Shown: positions 9,260 to 17,449 of the stretch, one piece after another | Position numbering within the stretch: the stretch's first letter is position 1 | How the letters are laid out: each line of letters begins with the position of its first letter | Source of the DNA: Clostridiales bacterium | GTDB lineage: Bacteria; Bacillota; Clostridia; Oscillospirales; Oscillospiraceae | Assembly: GCA_029008095.1 (NCBI GenBank) | Contig: JAQXJB010000019.1 | Coordinates: forward strand, 1 to 64,000 | Reading direction: 5' to 3' | DNA length: 64,000 bases | Notes under the pieces: model-generated | Seen by the model: the letters and a program-made list of their open reading frames with translations, nothing else | What the model was told of the DNA's origin: nothing | The model's database searches: none | Position numbers and translations under genes: made by a program

Positions 9260-10930
9260 ATGGAACGATTCAAAAAACAGGGACTCAGTTTGCTGCTGGC
9301 AGTTGTATTGCTTCTGGGGCTGACGGTCAATGCTTCTGCGGCCGTATCGCCCGATACGCTGGCAAGTGCCGTCACGGATACAGCGCAGTACATATACAAA
9401 ACCGTCAAAGCTCCGCAGGTGGGCTCCATCGGCGGCGAGTGGGCGGTGATGGCTCTGGCCCGCAGCGGCTATGATGTTCCGGAGGAGTATTACCGGAACT
9501 ACTATGCCACCGTGGAGGCCTATGTTGAGGCCTGCGGCGGTGTGCTTCATGAGAAGAAGTACACCGAGTACAGCCGCGTGATCGTGGCCCTTTCCGCCAT
9601 CGGCAAGGATGCCCGGAATGTGGCGGGCTATGACCTGACCAAGGCTCTGGGCGATTACGATAAGACCATCTGGCAGGGACTCAACGGCCCTATCTGGGCG
9701 CTCATTGCCCTGGATTCCAGCAATTATCCCATGCCGCAGAACCCTGAGGCCAAGACCCAGGCGACCCGTCAGATGTATATCGACCGCATTCTGGATTGCC
9801 AGCTCCCGGACGGCGGCTGGAGTCTCTTCGGAGGCACAGCCGCGGCATCCGCCGGGGACGGCGTTTCCGACCCGGATATTACCGGTATGGCACTGCAGGC
9901 TCTGGCTAAATATCAGGATCAGCCCGCGGTGAAGCAGGCCACGGAGGAGGCGCTGACCTGTATGAGTAAGCAGCAGGACAGCAGTGGCGGATTCTCATCA
10001 TGGGGCGTCGCCAATTCCGAGAGCTGCGTGCAGATGATCGTGGCTCTGTGCGAGCTGGGCATACCGCTGGATGATCCACGCTTTGTGAAGAATGGCAATA
10101 CGATGCTGGATAACCTCATGACCTTCTATCTGCCGGGCAACGGCTTTCAGCATACGGAAAGCGGCTCCGGCAGCAATCAGATGGCATCTGAGCAGGGCTT
10201 CTACGGACTGGTGTCCGCCCAGAGGGCGGCGATGGGGAAGAACAGCCTGTACCGTATGGGCGACGCTATCACCGTTACCGGCGGTGATGGACAGCAGTCC
10301 GGGCAGGGACTTGCGGGTAAGCATGACGATGTGAAGGTCCAGCCCATCATCGAACCCGGAAAGACTTTTGAGGATATCTCCGGCGTCAACGCCCATACCA
10401 ATCAGATGGCGATCGAGGCGTTGGCTGCCCGCGGGATAATAGACGGAAAGGGCGGCGGCCTGTTTGACCCGGACGCTACAATGACCCGCGCCGAGTTCGC
10501 CACGATCGTGGTTCGCGCATTGGGCCTGCCGCTGAAGGCAACAGATAACTTTACTGATGTTAAGTCCGCTGACTGGTATGCCGAATATGTGGGCACCGCC
10601 TACACTTATGGCATCGTCAACGGTACCACAGACACTACCTTTACTCCCAATGGTACTATCACGCGGCAGGAAGCGGCCGTCATGGTTGCCCGTGCGGCCA
10701 AGCTCTGCGGCATGGACACAGCCCTGGACAATGCCGCCATCCGGGATACTCTGGCTCAGTTCGGCGACTATGTGACCGCCGACGAGTGGGCGCGGGAGAG
10801 CCTGGCCTTCTGTTACGGCGAGGGAATTTTGGATGACTCTGAGTTTGATATCCTGCCTAAGCTTGCCATCAAGCGATGCGAGATCGCCCAGATGATCTTT
10901 CATCTGCTTGGCAGAGCCGATTTAATATAA
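9260..10930 (+). CDS. Secreted alpha/alpha-toroid (prenyltransferase/squalene-oxidase repeat) protein with three SLH domains; probable cobalamin-capture protein
   Basis: A 556-residue surface protein. Residues 1-28 are a signal peptide (cleaved near NASA-AV). Residues ~35-345 form helical repeats of the prenyltransferase/terpene-cyclase toroid type, with Gly/Trp blocks such as QLPDGGWSLFGG and DSSGGFSSWG. Residues ~370-556 hold three S-layer-homology domains that anchor it to the wall. The toroid is the fold of the alpha domain of intrinsic factor and transcobalamin. The cobalamin riboswitch upstream and the DUF4430 gene downstream support B12 binding rather than a lipid cyclase. No terpene-cyclase catalytic context is visible. 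ATG follows GGAGGAAAGAACA. The next gene starts 12 bases after the stop, so the two form an operon. Confidence 0.82.
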   Translation: MERFKKQGLSLLLAVVLLLGLTVNASAAVSPDTLASAVTDTAQYIYKTVKAPQVGSIGGEWAVMALARSGYDVPEEYYRNYYATVEAYVEACGGVLHEKKYTEYSRVIVALSAIGKDARNVAGYDLTKALGDYDKTIWQGLNGPIWALIALDSSNYPMPQNPEAKTQATRQMYIDRILDCQLPDGGWSLFGGTAAASAGDGVSDPDITGMALQALAKYQDQPAVKQATEEALTCMSKQQDSSGGFSSWGVANSESCVQMIVALCELGIPLDDPRFVKNGNTMLDNLMTFYLPGNGFQHTESGSGSNQMASEQGFYGLVSAQRAAMGKNSLYRMGDAITVTGGDGQQSGQGLAGKHDDVKVQPIIEPGKTFEDISGVNAHTNQMAIEALAARGIIDGKGGGLFDPDATMTRAEFATIVVRALGLPLKATDNFTDVKSADWYAEYVGTAYTYGIVNGTTDTTFTPNGTITRQEAAVMVARAAKLCGMDTALDNAAIRDTLAQFGDYVTADEWARESLAFCYGEGILDDSEFDILPKLAIKRCEIAQMIFHLLGRADLI

Positions 10931-10942
10931 GGAGCGGTGTCT

Positions 10943-11926
10943 ATGTGGTGGAAGAAAAATAAATGGAAGGTGATCGTTCCGGTTCTGATAGTGGCAGTTC
11001 TGGCGGTGGCCTTTTGGTATGGCGGCGGTGCACCCGGCATGCAGGGCTGGTCAGTCAAGGACAATACCGTTTTGTCGGACAACCGGGTACAAGAGCCGGC
11101 GACCACACCTGACATATCGAAAGATACCCCTGTGAAGCCAAGCGAATCCATAGCTCCCTCTGATGATGATAATGAGCCGCAGGCGACTGCGAACGCAGAG
11201 GAAGCTGAACCGTCAGTAACGAGTGAGCCCATAGATAAGCCGGCGGATGCTGAACCGTCAGAACGGCCTACCGGTATCGAGAACCGTCCCGGCGGAACGG
11301 AGGGCGGCATGAGCGTACAGGAAAAGCTGGATGTCGCCGCTGAGTTGGCGGGAGAATCATCCCCCGGCGTGGAGACCGGAGACCAGGCTTACTCTGAGGA
11401 GCAGGGCATGGTCATCGATCCCAACACCGGCAAGGACAAGTATATGACAGACCCAGTGCCCGAGGGCAAGCCCGTCCCCGTGGAGCCGCAGAATGTGACC
11501 ATTTCCGATGAGGTGCATACCTGCACCCTCTCCGTGCGGTGTGACACCATTTTGGACAACATTGACTGGCTGGATCCGGAAAAGGTGGAGCTTGTGCCGG
11601 AGGATGGGGTGATCTTTGCCGCTGCTGAGGTAAGCTTCTATGAGGGCGAGAGCGTGTTCAACGTACTCCAAAGGGAGATGAAAAGGGCGAAGATCCATAT
11701 GGAATTCTCCAACACCCCAATGTATAACAGCGCCTACATTGAGGGCATCAACAACCTCTACGAGTTTGACTGCGGCGAGCTGTCCGGCTGGATGTATAAG
11801 GTCAACGGCTGGTTTCCCAACTACGGCTGCTCCCGCTACCAGCTCAAGGAGGGTGACGTTATCGAGTGGGTCTACACCTGCAACCTGGGAGTAGATGTGG
11901 GCGGCTTCTACGCTGCCGGTGGCTGA
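10943..11926 (+). CDS. Membrane-anchored DUF4430 protein (transcobalamin/intrinsic-factor beta-domain-like)
   Basis: A 327-residue protein with an N-terminal membrane anchor (residues ~7-27), a long acidic Glu/Pro/Thr-rich spacer (~35-180), and a C-terminal DUF4430 domain (~195-327). The signature region reads LSGWMYKVNGWFPNYGCSRY followed by KEGDVIEWVYT. In animal B12 carriers the equivalent domain closes over the corrin held by the alpha domain. Here the two domains are on separate proteins in one riboswitch-controlled operon: the toroid on the S-layer and this one tethered to the membrane. The ATG at 10943 sits 8 bases after AAGGAG; GTG 10937 would be too close. B12 binding is inferred. 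Confidence 0.82.
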   Translation: MWWKKNKWKVIVPVLIVAVLAVAFWYGGGAPGMQGWSVKDNTVLSDNRVQEPATTPDISKDTPVKPSESIAPSDDDNEPQATANAEEAEPSVTSEPIDKPADAEPSERPTGIENRPGGTEGGMSVQEKLDVAAELAGESSPGVETGDQAYSEEQGMVIDPNTGKDKYMTDPVPEGKPVPVEPQNVTISDEVHTCTLSVRCDTILDNIDWLDPEKVELVPEDGVIFAAAEVSFYEGESVFNVLQREMKRAKIHMEFSNTPMYNSAYIEGINNLYEFDCGELSGWMYKVNGWFPNYGCSRYQLKEGDVIEWVYTCNLGVDVGGFYAAGG

Positions 11927-11979
11927 GTACATTATGAATAGATTCCATTTCGTACTGAATTGTAGTTCAGACTGTTGAC

Positions 11980-12030
11980 AAAATGAGGCAATGAACCCGA
12001 AAAGAGGGGTACATTGCCTCATTTTATGGT
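11980..12030 (+). terminator. Strong terminator after the B12-capture operon
   Basis: A perfect 14-bp stem, AAAATGAGGCAATG (11980-11993) with CATTGCCTCATTTT (12012-12025), lies 53 bases after the DUF4430 stop. Its descending arm ends in ATTTTA. Confidence 0.7.
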
Positions 12031-12063
12031 ATATAGAAGCAGAAATTGGGGAAATGAAGGAGG

Positions 12064-12243
12064 ATGACGCGAGAAACAGCGAGAGATCAAGCGCGGCTAT
12101 TTTGTATGGACGAACTGGCGCCGGAAAACCATCTGGCACGGAAGCTGGAAGCTGCGATGAACTGCAACTTTGCCTATGACTCGGTGGAAGATAAGTGCAG
12201 CAAGAAGATAGGTAATATAACAACGAGAAACGAAAGAAACTAA
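12064..12243 (+). pseudogene. IS1182-type transposase remnant (N-terminal)
   Basis: A 59-codon frame starting at ATG 12064, preceded by GAAGGAGG. The stretch RLFCMDELAPENHLARKLEA followed by NCNFAYDSVEDK is the N-terminal signature of IS1182-family transposases. Homology stops after about 50 residues and the frame ends at TAA 12241. The rest of the ~500-residue transposase and the IS ends are missing. Confidence 0.7.
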
Positions 12244-12474
12244 CATGATACAGATTTGATAAAGCCCTGGAACGGGCAGAACGGAAAACACATTTTTATC
12301 GCTGTGTATCTTTCCAAAAATCGATTAGCTGGCATGCAAGAGAGAATTCCACTTGACTACGTTCTGCATGTATCAAGGCTGAAACAAACTTTGTTCGCTG
12401 CGCAATAGAACATGGAGGTGCTGAAAACTGATGGTAATTACTGACTGTAGGATAATTATACAGAATAACATAAA

Positions 12475-12503
12475 CCCGGTCGGCTGTTTTGCAGCCGACC
12501 GGG
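12475..12503. terminator. Terminator of the corrinoid methyltransferase operon
   Basis: CCCGGTCGGCTG (12475-12486) and CAGCCGACCGGG (12492-12503) form a perfect 12-bp stem just past the 3' end of the minus-strand corrinoid protein gene. Confidence 0.7.
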
Positions 12504-12551
12504 CTCTGTTATATAGAACTATTTTGATATAGCCCCTTTTAAGTACTTGGA

Positions 12552-13199
12552 TTAGCCGTTGACCTCTGCGAGGAGCTTCTTAGCGAGCTCAGCAGCGGAA
12601 GCAGCGTCCTCAGAGTAACCGTCAGCGCCAACTTCGTCAGCGAAAGCCTGGGTTACAGGTGCGCCACCGATCATGATCTTGACGGTGTCACGCAGACCGG
12701 AAGCAACGATAGCGTCGATGGTGTTCTTGATGGCGGGCATGGTGGTGGTCAGAAGAGCGGAGAGAGCAACGATCTTGCAGTCGGGGTTAGCCTTCATAGC
12801 CTCGATAAACTTGTCAGCGGGAACGTCAACGCCGAGGTCGATAACGTCGAAGCCAGCACCTTCGATCATCATGCCGACGAGGTTCTTGCCGATATCATGG
12901 AGGTCACCAGCAACGGTGCCAAGGATGAGCTTGCCGATGGGCTCAGAGCCGGCAGCCTTCAGAGCGGGGGTGAGAACCTCAACGCCCTTCTTCATAGCGC
13001 GGGCAGCAATCAGCATCTCGGGAACGAAGATCTCGTTGTTCTTGAACTTCTCGCCAACAACAGCCATAGCGCCGATCATACCAACATTGAGGATCTCGCT
13101 GGCATCAGTACCCTCATCGAGAGCTTCCTGAACGAGACCGGCAACAATCTTAACCTTACCGTTTTCAATGGCGGTTGCAATTTCCTGTACCTTAGACAT
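12552..13199 (-). CDS. Corrinoid protein (MtbC/MttC-type methyl carrier)
   Basis: A 215-residue two-domain corrinoid protein. Residues ~1-85 are the helical cap found in methionine-synthase-type B12 modules. Residues ~90-215 form the Rossmann B12-binding domain with the DLHDIGKNLV segment, whose His is the lower cobalt ligand (DxHxxG motif), and a downstream IGGAPV loop. It carries a methyl group as methyl-Co(III) between the two methyltransferases encoded upstream in the same operon. ATG at 13199 follows AGGAGGAATTTATT. It is last in the operon, before a strong terminator. Confidence 0.92.
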   Translation of the reverse strand: MSKVQEIATAIENGKVKIVAGLVQEALDEGTDASEILNVGMIGAMAVVGEKFKNNEIFVPEMLIAARAMKKGVEVLTPALKAAGSEPIGKLILGTVAGDLHDIGKNLVGMMIEGAGFDVIDLGVDVPADKFIEAMKANPDCKIVALSALLTTTMPAIKNTIDAIVASGLRDTVKIMIGGAPVTQAFADEVGADGYSEDAASAAELAKKLLAEVNG

Positions 13200-13259
13200 A
13201 ATAAATTCCTCCTGAAAATATATTGATAAATTTGGAAAACAAATTAAGGGTACGCTAAA

Positions 13260-14072
13260 TTACTTTTTCTTGTTTACAGCAGCGATACGCTCCTCACGGA
13301 AAGCGGTTATGTACTCCATGCAGAAGTCATCCATACCGAGGAGAGCCTCAGTTGCATAGATGATGCCGAGAAGCTGCTTATCCAGGGGATCGAAGATGGC
13401 GCTGTCCATACCGGCGTTCATGGCCAGAGTTACGAAGCCCATGTTGATGAGCTTACGTGCGGGCAGATTGAAGGAAATGTTGCTGACTGCGCCGGTGATG
13501 TGGATGGTGGGATACTTCTTCTTGATCTCGGTAATGACCTCAATGACCATAGCAATGCCGTCTTCGGAGGTGCAGAGCATCTCGACCAGGGGATCAATGT
13601 GCAGGCGGCTGGGATCGATCTTGTACTGCTCGGCCTTCTTCATGAGGTTGTCGAAAACTCTCAGTCTATCGGCAGCGCTCTTGGGGATACCGGTGTCATC
13701 GCAGAGAAGAGCAACGCACTCCCACTTGGTGTCAGCAATGACGGGGAATACAACGTCAACCTTGTCACCTTCCATGGAAACGGAGTTGACCAGACCGGGC
13801 TTCTTTACCAGGGGCAGGCACTTTACGATGCAGTGTGCATCGGGAGAGTCAACAGCAATGGGGGTGTCGACAGCGTCCTGAACCAGGTTGAGCATCCAAG
13901 AGAGAGTGTCATACTCGAACTCGGGCTCAACGGAAGCGCAAACGTCGATGTAGGTGGAGCCAGCCTCTGCCTGTCTTACAGCGAGGTCACGCAGAAAAGC
14001 TTCGTCTCTGTCGGCAATAGCCTTAGCGACGGAAGGAATGGAACCATTGATTTTTTCGCCAATAATGATCAT
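13260..14072 (-). CDS. Methyltetrahydrofolate:corrinoid methyltransferase (pterin-binding, MtrH/AcsE/MtvB-like)
   Basis: A 270-residue protein with the dihydropteroate-synthase-like TIM barrel, beginning MIIIGEKINGSIPSVAKAI and including GSTYIDVCAS and AVDSPDAH, which sit around the pterin site. Family members move a methyl group between tetrahydrofolate and the cobalt of a corrinoid protein. Between a corrinoid protein gene and a UroD-family methyltransferase gene, it most likely takes the methyl from methyl-corrinoid to make methyl-THF for the acetyl-CoA pathway. The acsB gene at 39279-41417 shows that pathway is present. ATG follows a GAGGG ribosome-binding site. Confidence 0.88.
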   Translation of the reverse strand: MIIIGEKINGSIPSVAKAIADRDEAFLRDLAVRQAEAGSTYIDVCASVEPEFEYDTLSWMLNLVQDAVDTPIAVDSPDAHCIVKCLPLVKKPGLVNSVSMEGDKVDVVFPVIADTKWECVALLCDDTGIPKSAADRLRVFDNLMKKAEQYKIDPSRLHIDPLVEMLCTSEDGIAMVIEVITEIKKKYPTIHITGAVSNISFNLPARKLINMGFVTLAMNAGMDSAIFDPLDKQLLGIIYATEALLGMDDFCMEYITAFREERIAAVNKKK

Positions 14073-14107
14073 GTTTCTTAACCCTCTTTGTATAAATTAA
14101 TGTTTAT

Positions 14108-15211
14108 TTATTTTGCAAATGCTTCGCGAGTGTCGGTGTAGACTCTCTCGTAAAGCTTCGGATTGCCGGCATTCATTGCGGAAACTACGATGCTCTTCAT
14201 GAAAGGACCATAGGTGTTCATGAATTCGTCAAGAGATGCCTGATAAGACTTTTCCATCTCTTCTGCTTCCTCGGGGGTCTTGGGTAAAGGCGTGATGCGA
14301 GCTGCGGGGGAGAGGTTCAGCTTGATCTTGTCGCCATACTTCTCAAGAATCATTACTCTGTCATTCATGGGCTGACCGGACCAGATGTCAACACCGGCCT
14401 CGATCATGCAGGGAATGAGAAGCTCAACCTGGCCGCAGGAATGGAAGTCAACATACATGCCTCTCTTGTGAGCGGACTCGCAGACTCTCTTGAGGTAGGG
14501 AACGAGCATTTCGTCGCAGACGGACTTGGAGAAGAAGGGAGCTCTCTGGGAACCCCAATCGTCATGGAAATATACTACATCGGTGTGCAGATGCTTCTTC
14601 ATCTTCTCAAAAATTGCGTCATAAAGGTCGCAGAGCTTATCGAACAATCTATGTACAGCCTCCTGCTCGTCCTCGTCAACGAAAGCGAGAGCGGCGTTCT
14701 CAAACTCCATCATGGAGATAAGACGCTCAAACAGGCCATTGAAGAACCAGGTAACTACGACTCTGTCATCGTTAGTAACGCAAGCGAGTCTCTTCTCGGC
14801 AGCTTCCCAATCCCAGGAATCGATGTCGGGGAAGGTGACGGTCTTTTCCCACTCGGTGATGTCGGGCACAAGGAGGGGATTGCCGGGGCGAACCATAGAG
14901 CCGCCGGCAGACTGAACATACTCCCACTCAATGCCAAACATATCCTTGCCGCCGGCGTGGACGATCTCAGCGGGAATATCGATATCAAAAGCGAAGTCTC
15001 TTGCGACAACGTCAGGAATCTCTCTGGGGATAACAGTGATGAAGTCATCGCTGCAGGGAGTCCACATATAATCCTCGCCCTTCATAAAGCGGACGAAGTT
15101 CTCCTTGGGAGTGATAGGGGTGTTGTGCTTGGGGGCTTTTCCCATATACATAGCGCCAAAGCTTACGCCTTCGAGCTCGCCAACTACCTTCAGTTCGTCT
15201 TTAATGTTCAT
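14108..15211 (-). CDS. Uroporphyrinogen-decarboxylase-family methyltransferase (corrinoid system, MtaA/MtvA-like)
   Basis: A 367-residue UroD-fold protein, first gene of the corrinoid operon. In this family a zinc-bound Cys activates the substrate. The DFHSCGQVE segment near residue ~255 supplies the characteristic His and Cys, and VVYFHDDWGSQ is also typical. The protein is much more like catabolic methyltransferases than heme-pathway HemE. It probably demethylates an external O- or N-methyl compound and methylates the corrinoid protein, but the methyl donor cannot be told from sequence. ATG 15211 is preferred over ATG 15217, which abuts AAGGAAG. Confidence 0.85.
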   Translation of the reverse strand: MNIKDELKVVGELEGVSFGAMYMGKAPKHNTPITPKENFVRFMKGEDYMWTPCSDDFITVIPREIPDVVARDFAFDIDIPAEIVHAGGKDMFGIEWEYVQSAGGSMVRPGNPLLVPDITEWEKTVTFPDIDSWDWEAAEKRLACVTNDDRVVVTWFFNGLFERLISMMEFENAALAFVDEDEQEAVHRLFDKLCDLYDAIFEKMKKHLHTDVVYFHDDWGSQRAPFFSKSVCDEMLVPYLKRVCESAHKRGMYVDFHSCGQVELLIPCMIEAGVDIWSGQPMNDRVMILEKYGDKIKLNLSPAARITPLPKTPEEAEEMEKSYQASLDEFMNTYGPFMKSIVVSAMNAGNPKLYERVYTDTREAFAK

Positions 15212-15481
15212 AGCCATCTTCCTTTTATTATAAATAATTATAACAAAGTGTTTGCGCTTTCACAACACTTTTATCAACTTTTTCAGAACTTTTCAGCAGA
15301 AGAATAAAAGCTCGAGGCATTCTTCTGCACTCTCGGGCCAAATTGTTACGTAAAGAAGACATTCTTTGTCCATAGCATACCTAAAATCAAGGCTTTTGTC
15401 AACGTTTTTTTCACCGGCGGAAGCATAATTGAATAGAATATTTTGAAGCACGGTCAATGTGCTTCAGATTGGAGGAAGTAA

Positions 15482-15934
15482 ATGTATAAGCAAAACCATC
15501 ACGCGGATAATGATTGTAACTATAAAAACGGGATGCTGCCGGAGTGCGCCCCGCTTGCAGTGCCGTATGTGCCAATGCAGGGGGAGAGCATCCCGCAGTA
15601 TAACCCCAAGGAGGCTCTGACTCGGGGTACATTATTCCCGGGTCTGGACCTGCCCTGGAAAAACGTTGTCAATCAGACCGGCGCACCGGATACGCCTCTG
15701 GGGGAACTGATGGCGCTTGGATTTGTGATTCATGAGCTGGGACTGTATCTTGATACCCACTGCGATGACACTGAGGCTCTGGAAATGTTCAACCGCTATG
15801 TCGAGCTGTATGAAGAAGGCGAGAAACGCTATGTGGCCAGGTATGGCCCCTTAAGGCAGATGCAGGCCGGCGGAGAAAGCTATACCTGGCTATGCTCGCC
15901 GTGGCCCTGGGAGTATGGGGGAGGGATGAAATAA
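15482..15934 (+). CDS. cotJA-cotJB: Fused spore coat protein CotJA-CotJB
   Basis: A 150-residue protein that joins two normally separate spore coat proteins. Residues ~20-65 match CotJA (AVPYVPMQ, then ALTRGTLFPGLDLPW). Residues ~78-150 match CotJB (ELGLYLDTHCDDTEALEMF, KRYVARYGPL, and a terminal WLCSPWPWE). The linker is only a few residues. CotJ proteins are made in the mother cell under sigma-E and load the CotJC catalase-like protein into the coat. ATG 15482 follows GGAGG by 7 bases. The stop overlaps the cotJC start (TAATG), so the genes are translationally coupled. Confidence 0.88.
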   Translation: MYKQNHHADNDCNYKNGMLPECAPLAVPYVPMQGESIPQYNPKEALTRGTLFPGLDLPWKNVVNQTGAPDTPLGELMALGFVIHELGLYLDTHCDDTEALEMFNRYVELYEEGEKRYVARYGPLRQMQAGGESYTWLCSPWPWEYGGGMK

Positions 15935-16635
15935 TGTTTGTATATGAAAAGACTCTGCAGTATCCGGTAAAGATAACCAATACCAATCCCAAACTGGCTG
16001 CAATTATAGTCAGTCAATATGGCGGTCCAGATGGCGAACTCGGCGCGTCCCTGCGTTATCTGAGTCAGCGCTATTCAATGCCCTTCGACGAGCTCAAGGG
16101 GCTTCTGACCGATATCGGTACGGAAGAACTCAGTCACCTTGAGATGGTTGGCACCATAGTACACCAACTCACGCGCAATCTTACCGAATCCCAGATAAAG
16201 ACAGCCGGCTTCGATGCTTATTTCGTGGATCATACCGCCGGAGTATATCCCACCGCAGCCTCCGGCTTCCCCTGGAGCGCCGCCAGCATGGCGGTAAAAG
16301 GCGACCTGATAGCCGACCTTACCGAGGATATGGCGGCAGAGCAGAAGGCGCGCGTGACCTATGATAACATCCTGCGCCTTTCCGACGACCCGGATGTAAA
16401 TAATGTTATCCGCTACCTGCGTGAACGTGAGATAGTACATTTTCAGCGCTTCGGCGAAGCGAAGCGTACAAGATGGAAAAAGAAAAACAGAGCTGCTGAC
16501 AACATGATACAGCCACGAGTCATTGTAAAAAATGGCTCGTGGCTGTTTTCGTTTTTGGGTTATCACATTTTACAGATTGAGAGGAAACTTAGCTTGCTTG
16601 TGGCAGTCTTTTTATACGATTTGGGTACAAAGTAG
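15934..16635 (+). CDS. cotJC: Spore coat protein CotJC (manganese-catalase-like), 5' part interrupted by a mobile element
   Basis: Residues 1-175 are CotJC, beginning MFVYEKTLQYPVKITN. The dimanganese ligands typical of the family are visible in EELSHLEMV, AAEQKARV and REREIVHF. At codon 175 (16456-16458) normal homology stops inside an 11-bp core at 16447-16457. The remaining ~59 codons (KRTRWKKK onward) are read from the mobile element and run through a terminator hairpin, so they are not a genuine CotJC end. The true 3' end lies at 32796-32868. Joining the two copies of the core gives an in-frame 198-residue protein, a normal length for CotJC. Whether the truncated protein works is unknown; it keeps the metal ligands but lacks the last ~24 residues. 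Confidence 0.93.
   Translation: MFVYEKTLQYPVKITNTNPKLAAIIVSQYGGPDGELGASLRYLSQRYSMPFDELKGLLTDIGTEELSHLEMVGTIVHQLTRNLTESQIKTAGFDAYFVDHTAGVYPTAASGFPWSAASMAVKGDLIADLTEDMAAEQKARVTYDNILRLSDDPDVNNVIRYLREREIVHFQRFGEAKRTRWKKKNRAADNMIQPRVIVKNGSWLFSFLGYHILQIERKLSLLVAVFLYDLGTK
16447..16457 (+). repeat. attL core of the cotJC element
   Basis: CGCTTCGGCGA is shared as a direct repeat with 32785-32795. Its last two bases, GA (16456-16457), are the centre of the inverted repeat formed when the element ends are joined, so they are the predicted crossover dinucleotide. On the element side the 18-bp arm CGAAGCGTACAAGATGGA starts at 16460. Confidence 0.9.
16509..16557 (+). terminator. Terminator just inside the left end of the cotJC element
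   Basis: ACAGCCACGAG (16509-16519) pairs with CTCGTGGCTGT (16536-16546), with an inner CATT/AATG stem and a following TTTTCGTTTTT. It would stop cotJ transcription from entering the element. Confidence 0.85.
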
Positions 16636-16646
16636 CTCCTGCCTTG

Positions 16647-16946
16647 CTATAGGTATTTTTGAATTGCTTTTTTGAATTCTTCAATCGCTTCTGTATCGCC
16701 CTCTTCAACAGCGTGAGCAATGCAGTGCGAGATATGCTCATTGATAATTTCTTTGCCTAACCCATTCAAAGCCGATCTTGTGGCCGAAATCTGCATCAGG
16801 ACAGCGGCGCAGTCTTCGTCTCCCTCGATCATCTTTTTGATATATTCAAGGTGACCTATGACACGGGAAAGGCGGTTGATCTGCCGCCTTTTTTCTTTGG
16901 GATCATGGACATGGCTGTGGTTATGATGATACTCCGATTGCCCCAT
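16647..16946 (-). CDS. CsoR/RcnR-family metal-sensing repressor
   Basis: A 99-residue DUF156-type regulator. A His-rich N-terminus (YHHNHSHVHD) precedes the all-helical domain beginning KEKRRQINRLSRVIGHLEYI. Putative metal ligands follow the Cys-His-Cys pattern of copper-type CsoR: Cys in GDEDCAAV, then His and Cys in EHISHC (H-x3-C). Such proteins bind G/C-tract operators and release DNA when they bind Cu(I) or related metals. Two matching sites lie at 17455-17464 and 17505-17514. The His-rich arm leaves Ni or Co open. ATG 16946 follows AAGGAG; the longer frame to 16970 has no ribosome-binding site. Confidence 0.85.
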   Translation of the reverse strand: MGQSEYHHNHSHVHDPKEKRRQINRLSRVIGHLEYIKKMIEGDEDCAAVLMQISATRSALNGLGKEIINEHISHCIAHAVEEGDTEAIEEFKKAIQKYL

Positions 16947-16981
16947 ATCAAACCGCTCCTTTCTCCACAATTTTACTTCAT

Positions 16982-17299
16982 TTATTCAAGGCAAGCAAGC
17001 ACTTCCTGCAATTCTACGTTTGCCGCTTCAAATGTCCCAATGGCGGTTAGCAATTTCTTTTGTGCATTCTTAGGGAGTGAATCAATCAGTGCTGCCAATT
17101 CTTCCGCGTGATGTTCGTTGTGGTGAAGCATATAGGAAAGCAAGGCTTTTGTTTCTTTCAAGTTAGTTGTGCTTTCAGAATGCGTATGGGCTTCCTCGTG
17201 TGTGTGAGGATGTGTATGCACATGACCGTCTCCATGAGAATGCGAATGCTCATGGACATGGTCATCACTGTGGCTGTGCTCATCGTGAATATGTTCCAT
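16982..17299 (-). CDS. Histidine-rich small protein, putative metal-binding
   Basis: A 105-residue soluble protein. Residues 1-45 are extremely His-rich (EHIHDEHSHSDDHVHEHSHS and following HTHPHTHEEAHTHS). The C-terminal half is a helical segment containing LLSYMLHHNEHHAEELAALI. It has no signal peptide or membrane span, so it probably buffers or hands over a metal in the cytoplasm. It lies 35 bases upstream of the CsoR-type gene in the same operon. ATG 17299 follows AAGGAG. The metal is not determinable. Confidence 0.75.
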   Translation of the reverse strand: MEHIHDEHSHSDDHVHEHSHSHGDGHVHTHPHTHEEAHTHSESTTNLKETKALLSYMLHHNEHHAEELAALIDSLPKNAQKKLLTAIGTFEAANVELQEVLACLE

Positions 17300-17323
17300 A
17301 GTAACAGCTCCTTGTCTGGATTT

Positions 17324-17365
17324 GCAAAAGAGGTAACACAACCCCCATTGTGCTACCTCTTTTGC
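17324..17365 (-). promoter_or_regulatory. Leader inverted repeat of the metal operon
   Basis: A perfect 12-bp inverted repeat, GCAAAAGAGGTA (17324-17335) with TACCTCTTTTGC (17354-17365), lies in the leader of the His-rich gene. No T-run follows on the minus strand, so an operator or mRNA leader hairpin is more likely than a terminator. Confidence 0.5.
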
Positions 17366-17449
17366 GAAAAAAAGAAGAACGGTGTAAAGGAATGAAAAAT
17401 GGGATTGCTTAATCACGAGTTTAGAATAGCATAACGAAATCCGGGAAAG

